A stretch of 64,000 nucleotides of DNA from JAQUBU01 sp036677685. GTDB lineage: Bacteria; Bacillota; Syntrophomonadia; Syntrophomonadales; Syntrophomonadaceae. The stretch covers positions 59,961-123,960 of the forward strand of contig JAVBWA010000037.1 in the NCBI GenBank assembly GCA_036677685.1, given 5' to 3'. The notes beneath the pieces were generated by a model. It was not told the origin of the DNA, ran no database searches, and saw only the letters and a program-made list of their open reading frames with translations. Each line of letters opens with the position of its first letter. The first letter of the stretch is position 1. Of this stretch, positions 41,936 through 49,710 are shown one piece after another. Position numbers and translations under genes: made by a program.

Positions 41936-42023
41936 AGCCGCCACTCCTATCCTGATATGTAGATATATATCTACAATATGGATAAAAGTATTAAAGTGTT
42001 ACGCCTGAGGTTTAGCGTTTTAG

Positions 42024-42182
42024 AGGGTAAGGCATACACATGTTATTGCAGAAAAGCCCGGACTATTGGTTGAGGATGGCGAAGAGAAATATTATTGGAC
42101 AATCTCTATCTTGGGGAGTTATTAATGCCACCATACCCCGCCTTTATCTCTTTTCCTCCATAAAATGTGCATGCCTTACCCT
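42024..42182. mobile_element. Miniature element with 23-base terminal inverted repeats
   Basis: AGGGTAAGGCATACACATGTTAT (42024-42046, here split as AGGGTAAGGCATACACATGT plus TAT) is repeated inverted at 42160-42182 with two mismatches. The 159-base interval has no credible gene. It lies between mutM and ytaF and would separate them transcriptionally if it folds. No second copy is seen in the window. Confidence 0.6.
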
Positions 42183-42198
42183 TTTATTTTTATGTCCC

Positions 42199-43008
42199 CT
42201 AATGCTGGCAGTTTTCGCAATAGTGGCTGCTGCGTCCGGCAATTATGGTTTTCTGAAGCGGCCTGCCGCATTTCGGGCAAGGGCTGCCGGCCTTGCCATA
42301 GACCTTGAGACGGTTTTGAAAATTACCCTTCTGATTAAAACCGTCACGGTAATCCCGAAAGGTAGTTCCACGATTCTCAATGCTGTTGCGCAGGACTTTT
42401 CTAATCGCCCGGTGCAGGGCTGCTGCCTCCTTGGAGCTTAAAGAATCAGCCGGCCGCTCCGGCCTGATTCCCGCTGCGAATAATGCTTCATCAACATATA
42501 TATTCCCCAAACCGCAGACCGGCCGCTGGTTGAGCAAAAAGCTTTTTATAGGAATCTTTCGTCCCCGGAGCCCTTTTTGAAGATAAGCGGCGGTGAAATC
42601 ATCGGCCAGTGGTTCTTTTCCCAGGCGTTCAGCAAAAAATTTCCCGGTGTCCTTGAGCAGCCATATGCCGCCAAAGCGCCGTGTATCCTGGAAAGCCAAA
42701 CGCTGGCCGTTGTCTAAAAATATCAGAACATGGACATGTGGTTTGTCTTCCGGAGCGGTTTCGCTTTCCAAATAAAACCGGCCGCTCATACCCAAATGCA
42801 CCACCAAATTAAGATAGTCTTTGAATATAAGGCAAAGATATTTACCCCGGCGTTCTACCGCCTTTATCATCTGCCCCTCGATTTCTTCAAATTTATATTC
42901 CTGGCAGCGCAGGATATCATTCCTGCGCAGTATGATTTCTTTTACCTTTGCACCAATTATCGGCTGCAGTGAAGTTTTTATCGTTTCTACTTCCGGTAGC
43001 TCAGGCAT
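42199..43008 (-). CDS. mutM: Formamidopyrimidine-DNA glycosylase
   Basis: 269 residues. It starts with the catalytic N-terminal proline motif MPELPEVETIK, has AVERRGKYLCLIF with the conserved lysine, LVVHLGMSGRF, the helix-two-turn-helix RGRKIPIKSFLLNQRPVCGL then GNIYVDEALFAAGI, and the zinc finger CPKCGRPLQKTIIAGRSSHY followed by CENC. The enzyme removes 8-oxoguanine and formamidopyrimidines and nicks the DNA backbone. It begins 1 base after polA ends, so repair synthesis and base excision genes share a transcript. Confidence 0.97.
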   Translation of the reverse strand: MPELPEVETIKTSLQPIIGAKVKEIILRRNDILRCQEYKFEEIEGQMIKAVERRGKYLCLIFKDYLNLVVHLGMSGRFYLESETAPEDKPHVHVLIFLDNGQRLAFQDTRRFGGIWLLKDTGKFFAERLGKEPLADDFTAAYLQKGLRGRKIPIKSFLLNQRPVCGLGNIYVDEALFAAGIRPERPADSLSSKEAAALHRAIRKVLRNSIENRGTTFRDYRDGFNQKGNFQNRLKVYGKAGSPCPKCGRPLQKTIIAGRSSHYCENCQH

Positions 43009-43009
43009 T

Positions 43010-45643
43010 TTATCCCTCCCGGCGCTGCAGCGCCTTCATATCGTACCAGTTGGGGCCGGCTTTCAGCGAAACTTCCAGGGGCACTTTCAGGGTGAAGGCA
43101 TGCTCCATGCAATCCTGCAGCAAGACTGCCACTTCATCAACTTCCGACTCCGGCACTTCCAGAACCAGGTCATCGTGCACCTGAAGCAGGAGCCGGGCCT
43201 GCAACTGCCGTTTCTCCAACTGTTCAAAAACCTTGATCATGGCCAGCTTGATAATATCTGCCGAAGTCCCCTGGACCGGTGTGTTCAAAGCCATACGGCG
43301 GGCAAAGGACTGGACCATCTTGTTCCTGGCATTGAGGTCGGGCAGGTAGCGGCGGCGTTTTAAAACGGTTTCCACATAACCGTTTTCCTTACCGAATTGC
43401 ACTATGTCCTCCATGTACTGCTTGACTCCCGGATAACTGTTCAGGTAGTTGTCGATATATTTACGGGCTTCTTTTCGGCTTACCCCGGTGTCACGGGCCA
43501 ATCCGAAATCGCTGATTCCGTAGATAATACCGAAATTAACCGCTTTGGCCCGGCGCCGAAAATCGCTGTCCACCCACTCCATGGGAACATGAAATATCTC
43601 GGAAGCGGTGCGGGTATGAATATCAATTCCTTTTTTAAAAGTGTCAATCAGGGTTTGGTCACCGCTGATATGAGCCAGTGAACGCAGATCGATCTGCGAA
43701 TAGTCGGCGGATACGATCAGCCAATCCTCACTGCGGGCCGCAAACGCCTTGCGAATCCGACGGCCCTCCTCCATCCGGATGGGGATGTTCTGGAGATTGG
43801 GCTCCACACTGGATAGCCTGCCGGTGGCGGTCTGAGCCTGTTTAAAAATGGTATGCACCCGTCCGGTTTCCGGGTGAATCAAATTCTGCAGAGCATCCAC
43901 ATAGGTGGATTTCAGTTTGCTCAACTGCCGGTAATTAAGGATGTACGGGATGATCTCATGCTCATCATAAAGCTCTTCCAGAATCTCCGCACCGGTGGCA
44001 TAGCCGGTCTTGCTTTTTTTCACGACCCGCAGTCCCAAGTCCTCGAACAGAACTTTACCTAGTTGTTTGGGTGAATTTATATTGAAACTGTCGCCTGCCA
44101 GGTCAAATATCCGGTTTTCACAACCCGCAATTCCTTCGGCAAGCTCCCCTGATATAGCCGCCAGGGTGGGGCAGTCCACTTTCACCCCGCAGAATTCCAT
44201 ATGAGCCAGAACCTCTGAGAGCGGCATCTCCACCTGCTTCAGAAGCTCCCGCAGTTCAGGAGTGGACATCTCCAGCAAGCGGGCATAAAGATCCCTTAGG
44301 GCTGCAGCCAGCAAAGGCGGGTTGTTTTGCGCTATGCTGATATTCAGGAACTTGGCAATACAGGCATCCAGTTCGGAACCATCAAAAGCCGGGTCATTTA
44401 CATAAGCCAGGAGCATGGTGTCTCCAGCCACACCGCAGAGCTTAATCCCGTGGCGCAGTAAAATGACCTGGGCAAATTTCGCATTATGCAGATATTTTCT
44501 ATAGTCCCCGGATTCAAACAGGGGACGCAGCCATTCCAGACGGCTGTTTAAATCGCCTGCGACATCCAGCCAGTATACTTCTTGCTTATATTCGCAGAAA
44601 ACCCCTGATATTTTAGCCCACATGGGATGATGGTAATCAACTTCGAGATAGATGGCCAGTTCACTGTCATTGCCCAGCTGCTGCAAGAACCCATCCACAT
44701 CTTCCAGGCTTGCCAGTTGATGCAACACGGGCGCCGCGATTTCAGCCTCGGGTTCGGGAGATATCGCCATATCGGCTTGCAGCGCGTTAAGGAAGTTATT
44801 AAACTCCAGCCTCCGGTAGATAGCCAGCAAATCCTCCTTGTGCGCTTCCCTTACCAGATAATCATCAAAATTGTACTCTCCCTCGACCTCCCGGTTAATC
44901 GTCGCCAGCTGGCGGCTGACAAATGCCTGGTCCCGGTACTCCTGCAGCCGTTCCAGCACTTTCTTGCCCCCTACTTGATCCAGGTGCTCATAAAGATTTT
45001 CCAGGCTGGCAAAGTCCTTTATAAGTTTAACCGCAGTTTTAGGACCAATACCCGGCACTCCCGGTATATTATCGGAGGTATCGCCCATCAAAGCCTTGAT
45101 TTCAATCATTTTCTCCGGTTCGACTTCCCATTTCTCCTTTACTTTGGCAGGGTTATATTTTTCCATCTCGCTTATGCCTTTTTTGGTCATTAAGACATTG
45201 ACCTTCTCCGAAACCAACTGCAGAGCATCACCGTCGCCGGTAAGAATAATGGTGTCCAGCCCAGCCTCCTCGGCTTGCTTGCTGAGCGTGCCGATAATGT
45301 CATCAGCTTCATAACCCTGGATTTCCAGGTATTCAACATTCATAGCCGCCAACAGGTCCCGCAGAATTTGAAATTGTCCGCTAAGTTCTTCGGGGGTAGC
45401 GCCGCGGTTGGCTTTGTAGTCAATGTACAGGTCATTGCGAAAAGTTTTTCTATCCTTGTCAAAGGCCACCAGCACATGGCTGGGCTGCTGTTCGGCCATA
45501 ACCCGCCTAAACATGGTCAGGAAGCCGTAAACTCCATTGGTATAAACACCCTCGCTGGTATGCAGTAAAGGGAGCGCATAGAAAGCTCTAAACAGCAAGC
45601 TGTTTCCATCGATAAGCAAAAACTTGTTTTCCGCCACGGACAC
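43010..45643 (-). CDS. polA: DNA polymerase I
   Basis: 877 residues, normal length. The 5'-3' exonuclease domain (1-295) shows LLIDGNSLLFRAFYALPLL, LTGDGDALQLV and GDTSDNIPGVPGIGPKTAVK. The 3'-5' exonuclease-like domain (about 310-480) lacks the usual D-x-E triad (IYLEVDYHHPMWAKISGVF), so proofreading is probably absent, as in Bacillus and Thermus enzymes. The polymerase domain has TATGRLSSVEPNLQNIPIR, SADYSQIDLRSLAHISGD, RRRAKAVNFGIIYGISDFGL and LLQVHDDLVLEVPE. It fills gaps and removes RNA primers. GTG 45643 has AAGGA upstream. Confidence 0.97.
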   Translation of the reverse strand: MSVAENKFLLIDGNSLLFRAFYALPLLHTSEGVYTNGVYGFLTMFRRVMAEQQPSHVLVAFDKDRKTFRNDLYIDYKANRGATPEELSGQFQILRDLLAAMNVEYLEIQGYEADDIIGTLSKQAEEAGLDTIILTGDGDALQLVSEKVNVLMTKKGISEMEKYNPAKVKEKWEVEPEKMIEIKALMGDTSDNIPGVPGIGPKTAVKLIKDFASLENLYEHLDQVGGKKVLERLQEYRDQAFVSRQLATINREVEGEYNFDDYLVREAHKEDLLAIYRRLEFNNFLNALQADMAISPEPEAEIAAPVLHQLASLEDVDGFLQQLGNDSELAIYLEVDYHHPMWAKISGVFCEYKQEVYWLDVAGDLNSRLEWLRPLFESGDYRKYLHNAKFAQVILLRHGIKLCGVAGDTMLLAYVNDPAFDGSELDACIAKFLNISIAQNNPPLLAAALRDLYARLLEMSTPELRELLKQVEMPLSEVLAHMEFCGVKVDCPTLAAISGELAEGIAGCENRIFDLAGDSFNINSPKQLGKVLFEDLGLRVVKKSKTGYATGAEILEELYDEHEIIPYILNYRQLSKLKSTYVDALQNLIHPETGRVHTIFKQAQTATGRLSSVEPNLQNIPIRMEEGRRIRKAFAARSEDWLIVSADYSQIDLRSLAHISGDQTLIDTFKKGIDIHTRTASEIFHVPMEWVDSDFRRRAKAVNFGIIYGISDFGLARDTGVSRKEARKYIDNYLNSYPGVKQYMEDIVQFGKENGYVETVLKRRRYLPDLNARNKMVQSFARRMALNTPVQGTSADIIKLAMIKVFEQLEKRQLQARLLLQVHDDLVLEVPESEVDEVAVLLQDCMEHAFTLKVPLEVSLKAGPNWYDMKALQRREG

Positions 45644-45787
45644 CCCATCCTTTTTTCTTTTATTGCAGGGGCTTTCTCAAATCGCCTCTACCTCAGTAAA
45701 ACTTTAGCCTTATACAGCCAAGCCCTGTGAGATTCAGGACTTTAGCCTAATCCAATATTAGCTTGTTTTATGATAGCATTTTTCCCT

Positions 45788-45922
45788 ATAACGAGGCGAA
45801 AAAAAGATGCCGCCGCTTTTTTAGCGGTCGGGTCCTATTGACAAAACAAGCAGCAGGTTCCAATCCCCCGCCTCGTTGCAGCGGTGTGTTCAAACTGCTC
45901 CGCAGTTTCTTCTGGTGCTTAA
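45788..45922 (-). repeat. 130-bp structured repeat, copy D
   Basis: Reverse-orientation, well-preserved copy: ATAACGAGGCG at the left end, GCCGCTTTTTTAGCGG inner hairpin, CCCGCCTCGTTGCAGCGG, then the AAACTGCTCCGCAGTTT hairpin and the head GGTGCTTAA at the right end. It lies between polA and the anti-sigma gene. Confidence 0.88.
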
Positions 45923-45931
45923 AATAAAGAA

Positions 45932-45951
45932 GTATTGGTTTTAGCCAATAC
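45932..45951 (-). terminator. Terminator of the sigma/anti-sigma operon
   Basis: GTATTGG and CCAATAC form a 7-base stem with a 6-base loop about 105 bases after the anti-sigma stop on the minus strand, followed by TTCTTTATTTT. Confidence 0.6.
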
Positions 45952-46056
45952 CTTTTAGTCTTCTTTTTATTTAACCAACCGCCTGACTACCCCGGTTAAC
46001 GCCCTGCAAAGTTTTAAGATTTGCTCAGTTTCAAACCCCATGCCTCATTTGAATTA

Positions 46057-47403
46057 TTACGGTTTAATTTGCTCTTTTTCTTCAATAAGGTAAATACTGA
46101 GGGTTATTTTTTTATCTTTATCAATCTCAATATCCATCGTATTATTCTCTACCCCAGGCTGATTAGAAAGATTATCCGGGTTCGTTAATAATTTAGGCTC
46201 GCTGCTCTCCACCTGCTCAACCGAACGTTGGGTTGCAGATTCTTCCTCTGCAGATTCCTCTTTTAAAGAACCCTCTTTTGCCGATTCCTCCTGCAAAACT
46301 CCCGTCTCCGGAGACTCTTCCTTTAATGATTCTTCCTTTGAGTTTTCTTCATTCGAAGTTTCCTCTTTTTGAGGTTCCTCTTTTGAAGTTGCTTCATTCG
46401 GAGTTTCATCCTTTTGAGGTTCTTCCTTTATGGGCTCTTTCTTTGGAGATTCCTCCTCTATGGACTCCTCCTTGGCAGAAGCCTTCATCAGCAACTCTTC
46501 CTTTGAGGATTCTTCCTTTACCGTTTGATCCTGATTTGCCGAATCAATACTATTGGCTCCATCTCCGACCTGCACAAAAGATGCTGCCTCATCATTGACC
46601 AGGGCCAGCGGTTGACCCAGGGCTTCTATTTCCTTAATGATTTGTTCCGCTTCACTCTCAGTAACTTCCAATAATATTTTCCGGGATATCTGCCGGGCAT
46701 CCTCGGGCAAATTCTCTTCAGGAGGTATGACTCTGTAAGCGGCACCATAATTAGCTGCTATTTTTAAGACTTGCGGCAGAGACTCCTCTATATTTTCAAC
46801 CTTTACGGCCGATGTAAGATTATTCCCGTCTTCGGTAATATTTTCATTTAAGGATGAACTTGATGCAGGTTCTTTGGTTTTTGCAACTTGCGTCACCGCT
46901 TTATTGTCAGTTTCATTACGATCGTTATCTTTCTGTATTAAATCATCCTTACTATCATCGTTACCCTGCCATTTTTGGAAACGTTCAATAATACTATCAA
47001 TAGATATCAGGGGTTTTTTTTGATTTTCTTCATTGCTGTCATGCCAGGCAGTTACAACATTTCCAAGCGACCAGTGAGTGCTGGCATAGATCCCCCCGGT
47101 TAGCGCAAATACAGCCAGAACGGCCGCAGCCCACCCCGATTTTTTCGGAGTTTTAAGAGGATATGAATCCAGTATTTTATTCTGTTCATCACGTATGCGT
47201 CGGTTTAATTCAGCAGAGAAATTATCAGGCATAGAAGGAGATTCCAATCCCCGCATTATATTTGCAATATGGCGATAATCTTCAACTTGCTGGCGGCATT
47301 TTGGGCATGCGGCAATATGAGCATCAATAAGTGCTTTATCTTTATTATCTACCATCTCATCAACATATGGTGATAACAGGTTTTTGATTTGCTCACATTT
47401 CAC
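46057..47403 (-). CDS. Zinc-finger anti-sigma factor with long Glu/Ser/Lys-rich repeats
   Basis: 448 residues. The N-terminal zf-HC2 domain (MKCEQIKNLLSPYVDEMVDN, then HIAACPKCRQQVEDY) carries the His-x3-Cys-x2-Cys zinc site of ECF anti-sigma factors. One span follows (WAAAVLAVFALTGGIYAST, about 90-108). The outer part contains a folded segment (LPQVLKIAANYGAAYRVIPP, ISRKILLEVTESEAEQIIKE) and then about 110 residues of imperfect KEES/KEEP repeats. ATG 47403 follows the sigma gene by 33 bases. It should hold the 47437 sigma factor at the membrane until a signal acts on the outer region. Confidence 0.85.
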   Translation of the reverse strand: MKCEQIKNLLSPYVDEMVDNKDKALIDAHIAACPKCRQQVEDYRHIANIMRGLESPSMPDNFSAELNRRIRDEQNKILDSYPLKTPKKSGWAAAVLAVFALTGGIYASTHWSLGNVVTAWHDSNEENQKKPLISIDSIIERFQKWQGNDDSKDDLIQKDNDRNETDNKAVTQVAKTKEPASSSSLNENITEDGNNLTSAVKVENIEESLPQVLKIAANYGAAYRVIPPEENLPEDARQISRKILLEVTESEAEQIIKEIEALGQPLALVNDEAASFVQVGDGANSIDSANQDQTVKEESSKEELLMKASAKEESIEEESPKKEPIKEEPQKDETPNEATSKEEPQKEETSNEENSKEESLKEESPETGVLQEESAKEGSLKEESAEEESATQRSVEQVESSEPKLLTNPDNLSNQPGVENNTMDIEIDKDKKITLSIYLIEEKEQIKP

Positions 47404-47436
47404 AGTTTTAGCCCTCCCTGCCTTTTGACGATAAGA

Positions 47437-48018
47437 TCAAGGTAAAAGTTCCCTCTCCAACCACATTCTCCTCAATTCATTGCGAGCCCGGCTAATTCGG
47501 GACTTAACCGTACCCAAGGAACAGTTTAGTATCTCAGCAATTTCATCATAATTCAACCCCTGAATATCGCGCAAAACTAATACTGCTTTAAACTCGGGTT
47601 TCAATTGATCAATGAGATGTTGTATGTATTGAGAAAACTCCTTTTCTTCATATACTATGTCGGCAGTGGGCTTGGGGTCAGCAATTTCCTTTTCAAGTTC
47701 TTCTCCGTTCCAGGTAGCCAGCGGCTCATCCAGAGATAAGGGAACCGGTTTGCGTTTTTTCCTTCGCAGCTCATCCAGGCATACATTGCTCGTCACCCGG
47801 AAAATCCAGGTGCCGAAACTGGATTTTCCTTTAAACGAGCGTAACGATCGAAAGGCTTTTAAAAATGCCTCCTGTGCAGTGTCATAAGCATCCTCTTCAT
47901 TTCCCATATACCTGTACGACAGGGAGTAGACTTTGTGCTGATATTCAAGCACCAATTGTTCAAAAGCTTCGAGATCACCCTGCAGGCTTTTTTTAACCAG
48001 CAGTTCTTCATTCTCCAT
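47437..48018 (-). CDS. ECF-family sigma factor (SigW/RpoE-like)
   Basis: 193 residues. Region 2: LVLEYQHKVYSLSYRYMGNE, EDAYDTAQEAFLKAFRSLRS, FKGKSSFGTWIFRVTSNVCL, DELRRKKRK. Region 4: LRDIQGLNYDEIAEILNCSL, GTVKSRISRARNELRR. The RDIQGLSYEEIAEI-type helix is typical of SigW/RpoE sigma factors that control envelope stress genes. ATG 48018 has AAAGGAG 9 bases upstream. It is followed by its zinc-finger anti-sigma gene in one operon. Confidence 0.93.
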   Translation of the reverse strand: MENEELLVKKSLQGDLEAFEQLVLEYQHKVYSLSYRYMGNEEDAYDTAQEAFLKAFRSLRSFKGKSSFGTWIFRVTSNVCLDELRRKKRKPVPLSLDEPLATWNGEELEKEIADPKPTADIVYEEKEFSQYIQHLIDQLKPEFKAVLVLRDIQGLNYDEIAEILNCSLGTVKSRISRARNELRRMWLERELLP

Positions 48019-48345
48019 TTATGTTGCTCCTTTGTAGCTGTATTATGAATAATTAGTGTAAGGTGTGAGGTGTTAAGAGTAAGGGGAAAAAATTAACTAT
48101 ACCTCATACCTATACAGATCAAATCTTTTTCATAATTATCACTAGTCGAAATTTTAGTTGTTGGGAAGCCTCTACTTCATCATTAGCCGCACAGCCAGCA
48201 TCGGCATTACATGTCTTAATCAAACCGGTTTATTATTTTGTCCCATTATCATTGTTTCGTCATTTCTTAGCGAAACCCTTTTGCAAAGTCTTGCCTTGTT
48301 ATGTCAGGATGTGCAGCTTTTGGCTGGCAATCGGCAATCAGCTTC

Positions 48346-48374
48346 TTGACAAGGTTCCTCCTGACCTTTATAAT
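48346..48374 (+). promoter_or_regulatory. Sigma-A promoter of tRNA-Leu(CAA)
   Basis: Perfect TTGACA (48346-48351) and TATAAT (48369-48374) hexamers with a 17-base spacer, 28 bases before the tRNA. The rest of the 48019-48345 gap, which should hold the sigma-gene promoter on the minus strand, shows no clear signal. Confidence 0.9.
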
Positions 48375-48402
48375 AATGTTTGCTTATTAAAAATACTTTT
48401 TA

Positions 48403-48487
48403 GCCAGAGTGTCGGAATTGGCAGACGAGCGCGACTCAAAATCGTGTGCCGCGAGGCGTGTGGGTTCGAGTCCCACCTCTGGCACCA
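48403..48487 (+). tRNA. tRNA-Leu(CAA)
   Basis: 85 bases with encoded CCA. Acceptor GCCAGAG pairs with CTCTGGC, the D-arm has GGAATTGGCAGAC, the T-arm is GTGGGTTCGAGTCCCAC and a long variable arm is present. The anticodon loop CTCAAAA gives CAA, reading UUG. Confidence 0.95.
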
Positions 48488-48496
48488 AAGGAAAAC

Positions 48497-48525
48497 AAGG
48501 ACCTGAAAAGGTCCTTTCGTTTTTT
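48497..48525 (+). terminator. Terminator of tRNA-Leu(CAA)
   Basis: AAGGACCT and AGGTCCTT pair around GAAA and are followed by CGTTTTTT. Confidence 0.9.
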
Positions 48526-48654
48526 CTATTATTCAGTTTCGGTAAATTTACTGCCAATTTTACTGTATGGTTTTTAATATCCTTTATAATTACTCAGTGC
48601 ATTAATCATTTTAATTTGTATTATTAAGCACTTCTTTATAAATCCTCATAACAA

Positions 48655-48771
48655 TTATTTCAACGTAACCTGTACCTCTTTCCCAAGGGAACGGGCAACC
48701 TTAGACAGAAAGTCCAATGATGGATTATACGTTCCACTTTCCAAGCGGCTGATAGGAAGCCCGATTATTTT
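48655..48771 (-). pseudogene. Remnant of an XRE-family helix-turn-helix regulator
   Basis: The minus-strand frame ending at TAA 48655-48657 reads GLPISRLESGTYNPSLDFLS then KVARSLGKEVQVTLK, the second half of a Xre/HigA-type helix-turn-helix (I-S-R-x-E-S-G-x-Y-N-P-S-L-x-F-L). A TAG precedes it and no start is present. It abuts the 3' end of the MBL-fold gene. It is probably the leftover of a toxin-antitoxin or plasmid-maintenance regulator. Confidence 0.65.
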
Positions 48772-48774
48772 TGC

Positions 48775-49653
48775 CTATATACTCTGCCATAACATTCTAT
48801 TATTCGTTATTTCGCATTTCAGTTTGCCTTGATCATGAAGATAAGACAAATAGGAGCGCACCGTGCTGCCAACCAGTACATACTGGTTGTAATCCATGGT
48901 CAGTTCGTAAAAATCGAAAACAGCTTTTAAAATGTCTTCGAAGCACAGTGCATCAGCACAGATTGTTAATATCCGGTCGATAATTTCGTATGTCTTATCT
49001 CGGTTGGCTTTGACCAAAGGCCGGATATCTTCACAGGCATCGGCATGGGCAGGTACAAATAATTTAGCTTCCAATTGATCCACAAAGTCCAATGTGGCAA
49101 GAAATGCCTGGACATCATAGACAAATGACAAATGATATTTATTGATGATGGGTTCACCAAAAACGCAATCGGCCATAAAACAAACATGGTCCGCCGTTTT
49201 AACTCCGATCATATCCAGATAGTGGCCGCCCAGCCTGAAATACTCCAATCCATCCGGCAAATAATTGTCAATATTATGAGTCGGCTCACAGGCATTGGCC
49301 ATTAAGAACTTGTTGCGCAGCCCTTTAAACGGATAGCCGCCATATAGAAAAGAGGGTTCCAGAATTGGATACCTGGCAAAAGTGTTTTCAATTTCGGTGG
49401 AGATGATTTTACAAGCGGATTTTTGCTGCAGAAATTTATTCCCGCCGATATGGTCGGCATTGGAATGGGTGTTTATTATCCCTGCCAAAGTCCAATTATT
49501 GGAGTTCAAGATTTTGTATATCCTCCGTCCCGCATCTTTGTCATTACCGCTGTCAATCAAATAAACATCCTGTTCGTTAATTTTATAGATCCCTGCTTTG
49601 GCCGGGCTGTTTATATAGTAGGTACGTTCTCCGGCTTGTATTAACTCATACAT
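48775..49653 (-). CDS. MBL-fold metallo-hydrolase
   Basis: 292 residues. The metallo-beta-lactamase fold is shown by NIDSGND-like VYLIDSGNDKDAGRRI, the metal motif INTHSNADHIGGNKFLQQ (H-x-N-x-D-H, with Asn in place of the usual second His), GGHYLDMIGVKTADHVCFMA with the bridging Asp in ADCVFGE, and the late histidine in VPAHADACEDI. The H-S-N-A-D-H-I-G-G form is seen in a recognised subgroup of clostridial MBL proteins (recollection). The C-terminal 70 residues form a helical extension that could bind DNA or a partner. Substrate unknown. ATG 49653 is single in this direction and ends beside the XRE remnant. Confidence 0.85.
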   Translation of the reverse strand: MYELIQAGERTYYINSPAKAGIYKINEQDVYLIDSGNDKDAGRRIYKILNSNNWTLAGIINTHSNADHIGGNKFLQQKSACKIISTEIENTFARYPILEPSFLYGGYPFKGLRNKFLMANACEPTHNIDNYLPDGLEYFRLGGHYLDMIGVKTADHVCFMADCVFGEPIINKYHLSFVYDVQAFLATLDFVDQLEAKLFVPAHADACEDIRPLVKANRDKTYEIIDRILTICADALCFEDILKAVFDFYELTMDYNQYVLVGSTVRSYLSYLHDQGKLKCEITNNRMLWQSI

Positions 49654-49710
49654 TACAAATTCACGCCTTTCAACGCTTCTAGCTTTGATTATTTCAGAAC
49701 TCTTAATTAT

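Noticed and set aside
43320..44100. Loss of proofreading in PolA as a novelty
   Set aside because: Degenerate 3'-5' exonuclease domains are common in Firmicute PolA proteins.
49480..49500. Inactive MBL fold because of H-x-N-x-D-H
   Set aside because: This variant occurs in a recurrent subgroup and the other metal ligands are present, so inactivity cannot be claimed.
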